Shown here: positions 1 through 5,554 of the stretch, one piece after another
How positions within the stretch are numbered: the stretch's first letter is position 1
Layout: each line of letters starts with the position of its first letter
Source: Opitutaceae bacterium
GTDB lineage: Bacteria > Verrucomicrobiota > Verrucomicrobiia > Opitutales > Opitutaceae
NCBI GenBank assembly: GCA_029979145.1
Contig: JAPOIC010000083.1
Coordinates: forward strand, 1-8,173
Reading direction: 5' to 3'
Length of the DNA: 8,173 bases
Notes under the pieces: generated by a model
Databases searched by the model: none
What the model saw: the letters and a program-made list of their open reading frames with translations, nothing else
Told to the model about the DNA's origin: nothing
Program-made: the position numbers and the translations under genes

Positions 1-911
1 AGGTAGACCCCGAGCTTCTCAATCGTGGGGCCGTAGCGGTCGCTGGAGAGGCAGAGCTCGAGGTCGGTCATCATTTCGAACGCGCTCTGGTAGCGCTTTT
101 CGCGGTCGCGCTGCAGCGCTTTCTGGATGATGGCCTCAAGGCGCTCGTCGATCTCGGGTCGGAGCGTTCCGAACTTCGGGATGGGCATGGTCTGGATGTT
201 GCGGCGGGAATCCATGCGATCCAGGGCCCGGAAGATGTTTTTGCCCAGCAGGAGCTCGGTCAGGACGATGCCCAGTGGAAAAAGGTCGGCGCGCGCGTCG
301 GTTACGGCGTAGCTGGCCTGTTCGGGGGAAAGGTATTCGTCCTTCCCCGCGATGACCTTGCCTTCCTCGTTATACATCAAGTCCAGAGCCTTCGCGATGC
401 CGAAGTCCGTGAGCTTCACGTCGCCCTCGTAGGCGAGCATGATGTTTTTCGGGCCGATATCTCGATGGACGATGTTCAGGTGGCGACCGTCGCGGTCACA
501 CTTCTGGTGGGCGTAGGCGAGCCCTCGGGCCACCCGGGAAACGATAAAGGCCGCCAGGTCGACCGGCACCGGTCGGCGGAGGGCAAGGTGGCGCTCGATG
601 AACTGCTCGAGGTTCACGCCACGAACGAACTCCATGACCATGAAATACTGCCCGCCGGCGTTGCCCAAATGGTAGGTCTGGACGATGCTCGTATGAATCA
701 AGTCGGCGACCAGCCGGGCTTCGCCGATGAAGTTCTTCTGGAACTCGGGAATGGCCGAATACTCCTCGCGGATGAGCTTTTCGGCGACGACCTTGCGGAA
801 ATTGCCCGCCCCGAGGTGGGCGCCCTCATAAACCAAGCCCATGCCGCCCTCGGCGATCTTGCGCACAAGCTCGTAAGTGATCTCATTGTTGAGTGTTTTC
901 AGCGCAGCCAC
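1..911 (-). CDS. Serine/threonine protein kinase, N-terminal kinase domain (C-terminus off the left edge)
   Basis: Reading the minus strand from a GTG at 911 gives 303 residues that remain open to the window edge. They form a Hanks-type kinase domain. Visible elements are a glycine loop IAEGGMGLVY (residues 19-28), the ATP-binding Lys in VAEK (K45), the helix C Glu (E64), the catalytic loop HRDIGPKNIML (149-159), DFG (169-171) and SPEQ (195-198) in the APE position. The catalytic loop carries Gly153 where most Ser/Thr kinases have Lys. The role is inferred to be phosphorylation of Ser/Thr on target proteins; the sensor or output domain that would identify the signal lies outside the window. 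The start is inferred: an in-frame TGA lies at 933-935, no ATG lies between it and the glycine loop, and the kinase fold needs this N-terminus. No Shine-Dalgarno sequence is visible. The kinase call is firm; the exact start is less so. Confidence 0.9.
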   Translation of the reverse strand, partial: MAALKTLNNEITYELVRKIAEGGMGLVYEGAHLGAGNFRKVVAEKLIREEYSAIPEFQKNFIGEARLVADLIHTSIVQTYHLGNAGGQYFMVMEFVRGVNLEQFIERHLALRRPVPVDLAAFIVSRVARGLAYAHQKCDRDGRHLNIVHRDIGPKNIMLAYEGDVKLTDFGIAKALDLMYNEEGKVIAGKDEYLSPEQASYAVTDARADLFPLGIVLTELLLGKNIFRALDRMDSRRNIQTMPIPKFGTLRPEIDERLEAIIQKALQRDREKRYQSAFEMMTDLELCLSSDRYGPTIEKLGVY

Positions 912-998
912 AGGCGGAGGAAAGGAGGCGGGTCAGCGACTGGCAAGAAATCTATGCAGCTGGGCCTGAATCCTGCTGTATGACACAACGGCGGCGGT

Positions 999-1026
999 TT
1001 GACAGGCTGGCCCGGGAACGTAGGGT
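999..1026 (+). promoter_or_regulatory. Candidate sigma70-type promoter for the erpA-like gene
   Basis: A perfect -35 hexamer TTGACA (999-1004) is followed after 16 bases by TAGGGT (1021-1026), which keeps the TAnnnT core of a -10 box. It lies in the 121-base divergent gap between the kinase and the iron-sulfur carrier gene. Transcription would begin about 7 bases after the -10 box, at or very near the ATG at 1033. AGGG inside the same hexamer could alternatively serve as a weak ribosome binding site 7 bases before the ATG. This is prediction from consensus only. Confidence 0.4.
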
Positions 1027-1032
1027 GCGCGC

Positions 1033-1350
1033 ATGATCTCCCTGACTCCCCGCGCCGCCGAGCGCATCCGCGCCATGCAAAAGGAATCCTCTGCCGAGGA
1101 CCGTCCGCTGCGGGTGCTGGTTGAGTCAGGCGGTTGCTCCGGCTTGCAATATGGCATGTCCTTCGACGAGCAGAGGGCGGAGGACACTTTGTTGGAGAGT
1201 GAAGGCGTGGCGATCGTGATGGACGCCGCCAGCCTGGCCTACCTCCAAGGAAGCCGAATCGACTTTGATGACGGCTTGCAGGGCAAGGGATTCGAAATTC
1301 AGAACCCCAACGCGCAGAGCACCTGCGGCTGCGGCAAGTCCTTCAACTGA
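1033..1350 (+). CDS. erpA: ErpA/IscA-type iron-sulfur cluster carrier (HesB family)
   Basis: This 105-residue protein is full length for the A-type carrier family. It holds the three cluster-binding cysteines: C35 in GGCSGLQYG and C98 and C100 in the C-terminal STCGCGKSF. The QYG...FDE stretch and the NPNAQSTCGCG ending resemble E. coli ErpA more than IscA as I recall them, but the A-type subfamilies are hard to separate by eye. These cytosolic proteins receive Fe-S clusters from a scaffold and pass them to apo-enzymes. No isc or suf genes are adjacent, so it looks like a stand-alone carrier. The ATG at 1033 starts directly at the conserved ISLTPRAAERI helix. It has its own candidate promoter and ends abutting the convergent ubiE. 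The family is certain; the symbol is tentative. Confidence 0.92.
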   Translation: MISLTPRAAERIRAMQKESSAEDRPLRVLVESGGCSGLQYGMSFDEQRAEDTLLESEGVAIVMDAASLAYLQGSRIDFDDGLQGKGFEIQNPNAQSTCGCGKSFN

Positions 1351-2052
1351 TCAGGCGCGGGCCTCGTGTAGCGCCACGATGCCGAACGTCATCGGCGTGG
1401 CCGATACCGAAGCAAAGCCCGCAGCCTTGATTTCTTCGGCCAGTGCATCCCTTCCGGGGAATTCCTCGATGGTCTCGTTTAGATAAACGTAGGCCGCCCG
1501 GTCGCGCGTCACCAATCCTGCAACGGCGGGGAGGACATGACGAAGGTAGAAGAAATAGACGGGCTGGAACCAACGGTAGGGCTGGGAGAATTCGAGTATA
1601 TAAAGGCGGCCGCCGGGGCGGAGGCCCCGCCGCATCTCGCTTAACGAACGATGCCGGTCGGCCATATTGCGCAGCCCAAAGGCGATGGTGATGGCGTCAA
1701 ACGACGCGTCAGGCAGGGGCAGGGCCATGCCGTCCCCTTGCCGGAAGGTCACCCGCGGGTGTCGATCGGCCCCGGCATTGGCTTTTTTTGTCTCAGCCTC
1801 GTCGAGCATCGGCTGGCAGAAGTCAATGCCTACGATTGACTTGGAGTAGAATAGGCGATCGCTCAGGGCAAAGGCGACATCGCCGCTTCCCGTGGCCAAA
1901 TCAAGGACGTCGCGAGGGGTCCCGCGGTCGACGGCCCGCACCAATTGGCGCCGCCACCACAGGTCCATGCCGCCGCTGAGCAGCCGGTTCGCCAGGTCAT
2001 AACGGCAGGCGATCCGGGCAAACATCGAGTTTACGGCACTTGGGTCAGGCAT
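1351..2052 (-). CDS. ubiE: Demethylmenaquinone methyltransferase (UbiE/MenG family)
   Basis: A 233-residue SAM-dependent methyltransferase catalysing the C-methylation step of menaquinone (and, in some bacteria, ubiquinone) synthesis at the membrane surface. The UbiE signature is visible near the N-terminus (YDLANRLLSGGMDLWW, 18-33), followed by SAM motif I DLATGSGDVA (51-60), GIDFCQPML (75-83), FDAITIAFGLRNM (118-130), LRPGG (144-148), and the family's Tyr-rich segment YVYLNETIEEFP (188-199). The first signature has Asp where many relatives have His. The protein ends FGIVALHEARA, as expected for the family. The start ATG at 2052 follows no recognisable Shine-Dalgarno sequence; the bases before it are pyrimidine-rich. 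No quinone genes lie nearby. In this kind of organism menaquinone is the likelier product, but the family serves both pathways, so substrate choice is inference. Confidence 0.93.
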   Translation of the reverse strand: MPDPSAVNSMFARIACRYDLANRLLSGGMDLWWRRQLVRAVDRGTPRDVLDLATGSGDVAFALSDRLFYSKSIVGIDFCQPMLDEAETKKANAGADRHPRVTFRQGDGMALPLPDASFDAITIAFGLRNMADRHRSLSEMRRGLRPGGRLYILEFSQPYRWFQPVYFFYLRHVLPAVAGLVTRDRAAYVYLNETIEEFPGRDALAEEIKAAGFASVSATPMTFGIVALHEARA

Positions 2053-2060
2053 CGGAGGGG

Positions 2061-2080
2061 CGTCTTTTCACGTCTTTTTG
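2061..2080. repeat. Tandem CGTCTTTT repeat upstream of ubiE
   Basis: CGTCTTTT occurs twice with a 10-base period (2061-2068 and 2071-2078), 8 bases upstream of the ubiE start and within the 121-base divergent gap to the HU-like gene. Read along ubiE it is AAAAGACG twice. One helical turn between copies is a spacing often seen for paired regulator sites, but two 8-base copies can also occur by chance. Confidence 0.35.
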
Positions 2081-2162
2081 AAGCGCAGGCGAGTCATATT
2101 CATTGACGCAATCATGGAACTGCGAGAACTTTAGCCAGTCATCCCCCGGTTGTAATCAGCGA

Positions 2163-2167
2163 AAGGA
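2163..2167 (+). promoter_or_regulatory. Ribosome binding site of the HU-like gene
   Basis: AAGGA ends 6 bases before the ATG at 2174. It is the clearest Shine-Dalgarno sequence in the window; most other starts here have weak or no such signal. This fits an abundantly translated nucleoid protein. Confidence 0.7.
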
Positions 2168-2173
2168 AACATC

Positions 2174-2518
2174 ATGTCCAACAATCTGACGAAGCGTGAG
2201 ATCGTCCTCGAAATTTATAAGCAGACCGGCTTTCCCCAAAAGCAAGTGGTCGACACGGTCCAGCTGACCCTCGACATCATCCAGAAAGCCTTGGCCCAAG
2301 GTCGCAACGTCGAGCTCCGCAATTTTGGCGTTTTGGAAGTGCAGGTGCGCAAGTCCCGCATTGGCCGCAACCCGAACAAGCCCGAGGCCGAAGTGGTGAT
2401 TCCGCAGCGCGCCGTGGTGAAGTTCAAGTCCGGCAAGGTCCTGAAGCAGCAGCTCAAGAAGATCGACCTCAACCAGTTGTCGGCTCCGTCGGCTCAGGAA
2501 ACAGAGTCGGACGCCTGA
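2174..2518 (+). CDS. HU/IHF-family DNA-binding protein with an extended C-terminal tail
   Basis: This 114-residue protein matches the HU/IHF fold: an N-terminal helical dimerisation half (LTKREIVLEIYKQTG, 5-19), the turn GRNVELRNFGVLEV (43-56), and the DNA-embracing arm RKSRIGRNPNKPEAEVVIP (59-77). P67 of GRNP is the position that intercalates and kinks DNA in this family. The final segment VVKFKSGKVLKQQL (81-94) is typical. HU subunits are usually about 90 residues; here about 20 extra residues form a polar, partly acidic tail (SAPSAQETESDA). It probably bends and compacts nucleoid DNA as a dimer. Whether it is the general HU or an IHF-like paralogue cannot be decided from sequence alone, so no symbol is given. 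It has its own strong RBS and a terminator right behind it, so it is probably a single-gene transcript. Confidence 0.93.
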   Translation: MSNNLTKREIVLEIYKQTGFPQKQVVDTVQLTLDIIQKALAQGRNVELRNFGVLEVQVRKSRIGRNPNKPEAEVVIPQRAVVKFKSGKVLKQQLKKIDLNQLSAPSAQETESDA

Positions 2519-2542
2519 GTTTCTTTTCCAACCGTCTTTTCG

Positions 2543-2569
2543 GGCCGGGACCTCAGTCCCGGCCTTTTT
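2543..2569 (+). terminator. Rho-independent terminator of the HU-like gene
   Basis: A perfect 9-bp GC-rich stem (GGCCGGGAC pairing with GTCCCGGCC) with a 4-base CTCA loop is followed at once by five T. It starts 24 bases after the HU-like stop codon. The complementary strand has no U tract after the hairpin, so it acts only in the plus direction. It separates the HU-like gene from hisS, which therefore probably has its own promoter in 2570-2627 or relies on readthrough; no clear -35/-10 pair was seen there. Confidence 0.92.
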
Positions 2570-2627
2570 GTTCGCCGGAATTTTGAGGTGGCGTGGGTTT
2601 CACCGGCTCCGCAAGGTTTCTCGTCCC

Positions 2628-3932
2628 ATGGCCATGTTTCAGACCTTGCCCGGTTTCCGGGAGTTCTATCCCGACGATCTTGCCCGCCGTAATTACCTGT
2701 TTCGCCTCTGGCGGCAGACGGCGGCGGCCTATGGTTTTGCCGAATACGACGCGCCGGTGCTGGAGCCACTCGACCTCTACAAGGCCAAGTCGGGCGACGA
2801 GATCGAGGCGCAGTTGTTCAGCTTCACTGACAAGGGCGGCCGCGAAGTGGCGTTGCGTCCGGAGATGACGCCGACGGTCTGCCGTCTGGTTGGCGCCAAG
2901 GCGAACGCCCTGAAACGCCCGATCAAGTGGTTCAGCATCGGTGAGTTTTACCGTTATGAGCGCATGCAGAAGGGACGCGGCCGCTGTTTCTTCCAGCTGA
3001 ACGCCGATATTTTTGGCGAGCCCGGCCCGGAGGCGGAGACTGAACTCATCGGCCTGCTCGTGCAGTGTCTGTGTGCTTTTGGGCTGACGGAGCAGGACTT
3101 CTACGTGCGTCTGAGTGATCGCAATTTGTGGTTTTATTATCTCGCCGCGCTGGGCCTGGATGAGCCGCGCACCCGCGGTGTGCTCGGTGCGGTTGACCGC
3201 TACGAGAAATACGGCGACGATGCGTTCAAGGGCTACACCGAGCAATTTGGCGCGCTCGACGAGGCGCTGAAAGCCAAGGTGCTGGCCTTTCTCCAAATCA
3301 AGTCCTTGCCCGCGCTCGAGGCCGTGTTGTCGCCGCTCGGCAATGACCGCATCAGCGCGCGACTGGCCGACTGGCGCAAGCTGCTGGGAAACCTCGATGC
3401 AATGGGCCTTTCGCGATTCATTGAGGTGGATCTCGGCGTGGTGCGCGGGCTGGCCTATTACACGGGTTTCGTCTTCGAGGCCTTTGATCGTAAAGGCGAG
3501 CTGCGGGCGATTGCCGGCGGCGGCCGTTACGATGATCTCGTGGGCAAGCTCGGCAATGTCGACCTGCCGGCGGTGGGCTTTGCGATCGGCGACATGACCT
3601 TCGCTCTTTTGCTGGAACAACGCGGCCTGACGCCGTCACTCGTGCAGGCGCCGGACGTGTATTGCGTGATTGGTGGCGAAGCGGAGCGCAAGGCGGCCTT
3701 CGGGGCCATCCAGGCGCTGCGCGCGGCGGGTTTCCGGGTGGACTACCCGCTGAAGGACGTGGCCTTTGGCAAGCAGTTCAAGGCTGCGGCCGAGGCCGGG
3801 GCGCGACTTGCGCTTATCTTTGGCAGCGACGAGCTGGCGAAGGGGATCGTCAGGGTTCGCGACATGAACGACCGCTCGGAGCGCGACGTCGCCCTCGGCG
3901 AGATCGTGGCGGCCGTGCGCGATTCGCTCTGA
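2628..3932 (+). CDS. hisS: Histidyl-tRNA synthetase (divergent motif class)
   Basis: A 434-residue class II synthetase that charges tRNA-His with histidine in the cytosol. Visible elements are LPGFREFYP at the N-terminus, the ALRPEMTPTVCR loop (75-86), motif 2 RYERMQKGRGRCFFQ (109-123), the histidine-site segment RGLAYYTGFVFE (273-284), AGGGRYDDLV (296-305) and a C-terminal alpha/beta anticodon-binding domain (about 343-430). That last domain argues for HisS rather than the HisZ regulatory paralogue. Three points depart from the E. coli-type enzyme: RGLAYY in place of RGLDYY, FFQ rather than FHQ in motif 2, and GFAIGDMTFALL in motif 3, where the usual ER pair is missing. From memory, plant organellar and some bacterial enzymes share such features. 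The ATG at 2628 was chosen because AAGG lies 11 bases upstream; a second ATG at 2634 is possible. It converges on cdd with a 6-base gap. Confidence 0.92.
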   Translation: MAMFQTLPGFREFYPDDLARRNYLFRLWRQTAAAYGFAEYDAPVLEPLDLYKAKSGDEIEAQLFSFTDKGGREVALRPEMTPTVCRLVGAKANALKRPIKWFSIGEFYRYERMQKGRGRCFFQLNADIFGEPGPEAETELIGLLVQCLCAFGLTEQDFYVRLSDRNLWFYYLAALGLDEPRTRGVLGAVDRYEKYGDDAFKGYTEQFGALDEALKAKVLAFLQIKSLPALEAVLSPLGNDRISARLADWRKLLGNLDAMGLSRFIEVDLGVVRGLAYYTGFVFEAFDRKGELRAIAGGGRYDDLVGKLGNVDLPAVGFAIGDMTFALLLEQRGLTPSLVQAPDVYCVIGGEAERKAAFGAIQALRAAGFRVDYPLKDVAFGKQFKAAAEAGARLALIFGSDELAKGIVRVRDMNDRSERDVALGEIVAAVRDSL

Positions 3933-3938
3933 CGTCGG

Positions 3939-4352
3939 TCAGTGCCCAAGATTGGCCGGGCCAAACGCGCCGGGCAGCAATTGATCAAGGGTCGTGTCGA
4001 TCACGGCATTGCCGCGGCAATACGAGACGACGCGCGCCGTGGGACCGAATTCGTTAATGACCTGACGGCAGGCACCGCACGGGGAGGTCGGCGTAGGCGT
4101 GTCGGTGTAGACGACCACGCAGCGGAGTTTCAGTGCTTTTTTGCGCGCAGCGATGGCGCTGAAGATTGCGGTGCGTTCGGCACAGTTGCACAGGCCATAG
4201 GAGGCATTTTCGACATTGCAGCCGGTGAAGACCGCTCCGTCTTGCGTCAGGATCGCCGCGCCCACTTTGAACTTCGAGTAGGGCGCATAAGCGCGAGTCG
4301 CGGCCAAGCGGGCGGCGCGGCGAAGCGATGCGAGGGGCAGGGGAAGCGACAT
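3939..4352 (-). CDS. cdd: Cytidine deaminase, small tetrameric type
   Basis: This 137-residue protein has the length and motifs of the homotetrameric cytidine deaminases. It hydrolyses cytidine or deoxycytidine to (deoxy)uridine and ammonia for pyrimidine salvage in the cytosol. Seen are the N-terminal APYSKFKVGAA (23-33), the substrate-binding CNVENASYG (45-53), catalytic CAE with zinc ligand C57 and proton-shuttle E59, and PCGACRQ with zinc ligands C92 and C95. An extra Cys (C55) lies two residues before the first zinc ligand. The ATG at 4352 begins 7 bases after the kbl stop, so it is probably translated by coupling as the last gene of the tdh-kbl-cdd unit. The frame is open farther upstream but only within kbl, so that extension was not used. 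No hairpin terminator is visible in the 6-base convergent gap to hisS. Confidence 0.94.
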   Translation of the reverse strand: MSLPLPLASLRRAARLAATRAYAPYSKFKVGAAILTQDGAVFTGCNVENASYGLCNCAERTAIFSAIAARKKALKLRCVVVYTDTPTPTSPCGACRQVINEFGPTARVVSYCRGNAVIDTTLDQLLPGAFGPANLGH

Positions 4353-4359
4353 AAAAGGA

Positions 4360-5550
4360 TCAGAGGCCGAGTTCGTTTTTGACCTCGGCAAATTTCTCAA
4401 TCGCAAAGGCGAGGTCCTCGCGGCTGTGCACGGCGGAGACTTGGGTGCGGATGCGGGCGAGGCTCTGGGGCACGACCGGATAGAAGAAGCCGATGACATA
4501 CACGCCCTTGTCGAGCATGCGGGCGGCGAATTTTTGCGACAAAGCGGCGTCGCCCAGCATCACGGGCGTGATGGGGTGAGTGCCGGGGCGGATGTCGAGG
4601 CCAGCGGCAACCAATCCCTCGCGGAAGAACTTGGTGTTCTCCTCAAGCTTGTCGCGCAGCTCCGTGGAGCGGGACAGCAGCTCAAGGCACTTGAGCGAGG
4701 CGGCGGCGATGGCCGGGGCGACCGTGTTGGAGAACAGGTAGGGCCGAGAGCGTTGTCGCAGCAGGTCGATGATGGCCTTCCGTCCGGTGGTGTAGCCGCC
4801 GCTGGCGCCGCCGAGGGCCTTGCCGAGCGTGCCAGTGATGATGTCCACGCGTTCCATCACACCGCAGTGTTCAGGTGTGCCGCGGCCGGTCCGGCCCATG
4901 AAGCCCACGGCGTGGCTGTCATCGACCATGACCAAGGCGCCGTAACGGTCCGCGAGATCGCAGATGCCCTTCAGGTCGGCGATATAACCGTCCATCGAGA
5001 ACACGCCGTCGGTGGCGATTAGCTTGAAACGTGCGCCCGCGGCGTCGGCTTCCTTCAACTTGGCTTCAAGGTCCTCGAGGTTGTTGTTACGATAGCGGAA
5101 GCGCTTGGCCTTGCAGAGACGGATGCCGTCGATGATCGACGCGTGGTTGAGTTCGTCGGAAATGACCGCGTCCTCCGACCCAAGCAGGGTTTCGAACAGG
5201 CCGCCATTGGCGTCGAAGCACGAGGTGTAGAGAATCGTGTCATCGGTGCCGAGGAAGCGGCTGATCGCTCCCTCCAAGTCCTTGTGCAATTGCTGCGTCC
5301 CGCAGATGAACCGCACCGAGGCGAGACCGTAACCCCAGCGGTCGAGGGACTCGCGGGCGGCGGCGATGAGCTCGGGGTTATCCGCGAGGCCGAGGTAATT
5401 GTTGGCGCAGAGATTGAGCACCTGCCGGCCGTCGCTCACGCCGATGTGCGCGGTCTGGGGCGTGGTAATGATGCGCTCGCGCTTGTAGAGGCCGGCACCC
5501 TCGATGTCGGCGAGGGTGCGCTTGAGGTGGGACTGGAATTTCGGAGTCAT
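4360..5550 (-). CDS. kbl: Glycine C-acetyltransferase (2-amino-3-ketobutyrate CoA ligase)
   Basis: A 396-residue PLP enzyme of the alpha-oxoamine synthase family, nearly the length of the E. coli enzyme (398). It cleaves 2-amino-3-ketobutyrate with CoA into glycine and acetyl-CoA, the second step of threonine breakdown. The PLP Lys is K244 in TGTLGKALGGASGG. Other visible landmarks are CANNYLGLA (48-56), ASVRFICGTQ (77-86), H136 in LNHASIIDG, the cofactor Asp and stacking His in VDDSHAVG (D210, H213), and RQRSRPYLFSN. Similarity to E. coli Kbl is high throughout, so Kbl is favoured over the related BioF, HemA or SPT enzymes. The neighbouring tdh, which supplies its unstable substrate, settles the assignment. 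Only 4 bases separate the tdh stop from this ATG, with a GGGA-type weak RBS inside the end of tdh. Confidence 0.97.
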   Translation of the reverse strand: MTPKFQSHLKRTLADIEGAGLYKRERIITTPQTAHIGVSDGRQVLNLCANNYLGLADNPELIAAARESLDRWGYGLASVRFICGTQQLHKDLEGAISRFLGTDDTILYTSCFDANGGLFETLLGSEDAVISDELNHASIIDGIRLCKAKRFRYRNNNLEDLEAKLKEADAAGARFKLIATDGVFSMDGYIADLKGICDLADRYGALVMVDDSHAVGFMGRTGRGTPEHCGVMERVDIITGTLGKALGGASGGYTTGRKAIIDLLRQRSRPYLFSNTVAPAIAAASLKCLELLSRSTELRDKLEENTKFFREGLVAAGLDIRPGTHPITPVMLGDAALSQKFAARMLDKGVYVIGFFYPVVPQSLARIRTQVSAVHSREDLAFAIEKFAEVKNELGL

Positions 5551-5554
5551 GGCG

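Noticed and set aside
465..983. A 172-codon open frame on the plus strand opposite the kinase
   Set aside because: The minus frame has all kinase motifs in order; the plus frame has none and looks like complementary composition.
2103..2131. TTGACG as the -35 box of a promoter for the HU-like gene
   Set aside because: No hexamer at 16-18 bases downstream resembles TATAAT (best is GAACTT or AGAACT), so the promoter could not be supported.
2568..2627. N-terminal extension of hisS from a TTG at 2568
   Set aside because: The TTG lies within the terminator T tract, and the added residues do not belong to the synthetase family, which begins around FQTLPGFREFYP.
2553..3620. A 355-codon open frame on the minus strand under hisS
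   Set aside because: It is antisense to a clear histidyl-tRNA synthetase, has no recognisable motif, and starts in the middle of hisS. It also crosses the terminator hairpin.
3952..3964. Perfect palindrome TTGGCC-G-GGCCAA near the end of cdd, as a terminator
   Set aside because: Only a 4-5 bp stem is possible once a loop is allowed, no T tract follows, and it lies within the coding sequence for the cdd C-terminus.
4353..4499. N-terminal extension of cdd into kbl
   Set aside because: The extra 49 residues are the other frame of the kbl 3' end, rich in Ser/Arg/Pro. The cytidine deaminase fold and usual length match the ATG at 4352.
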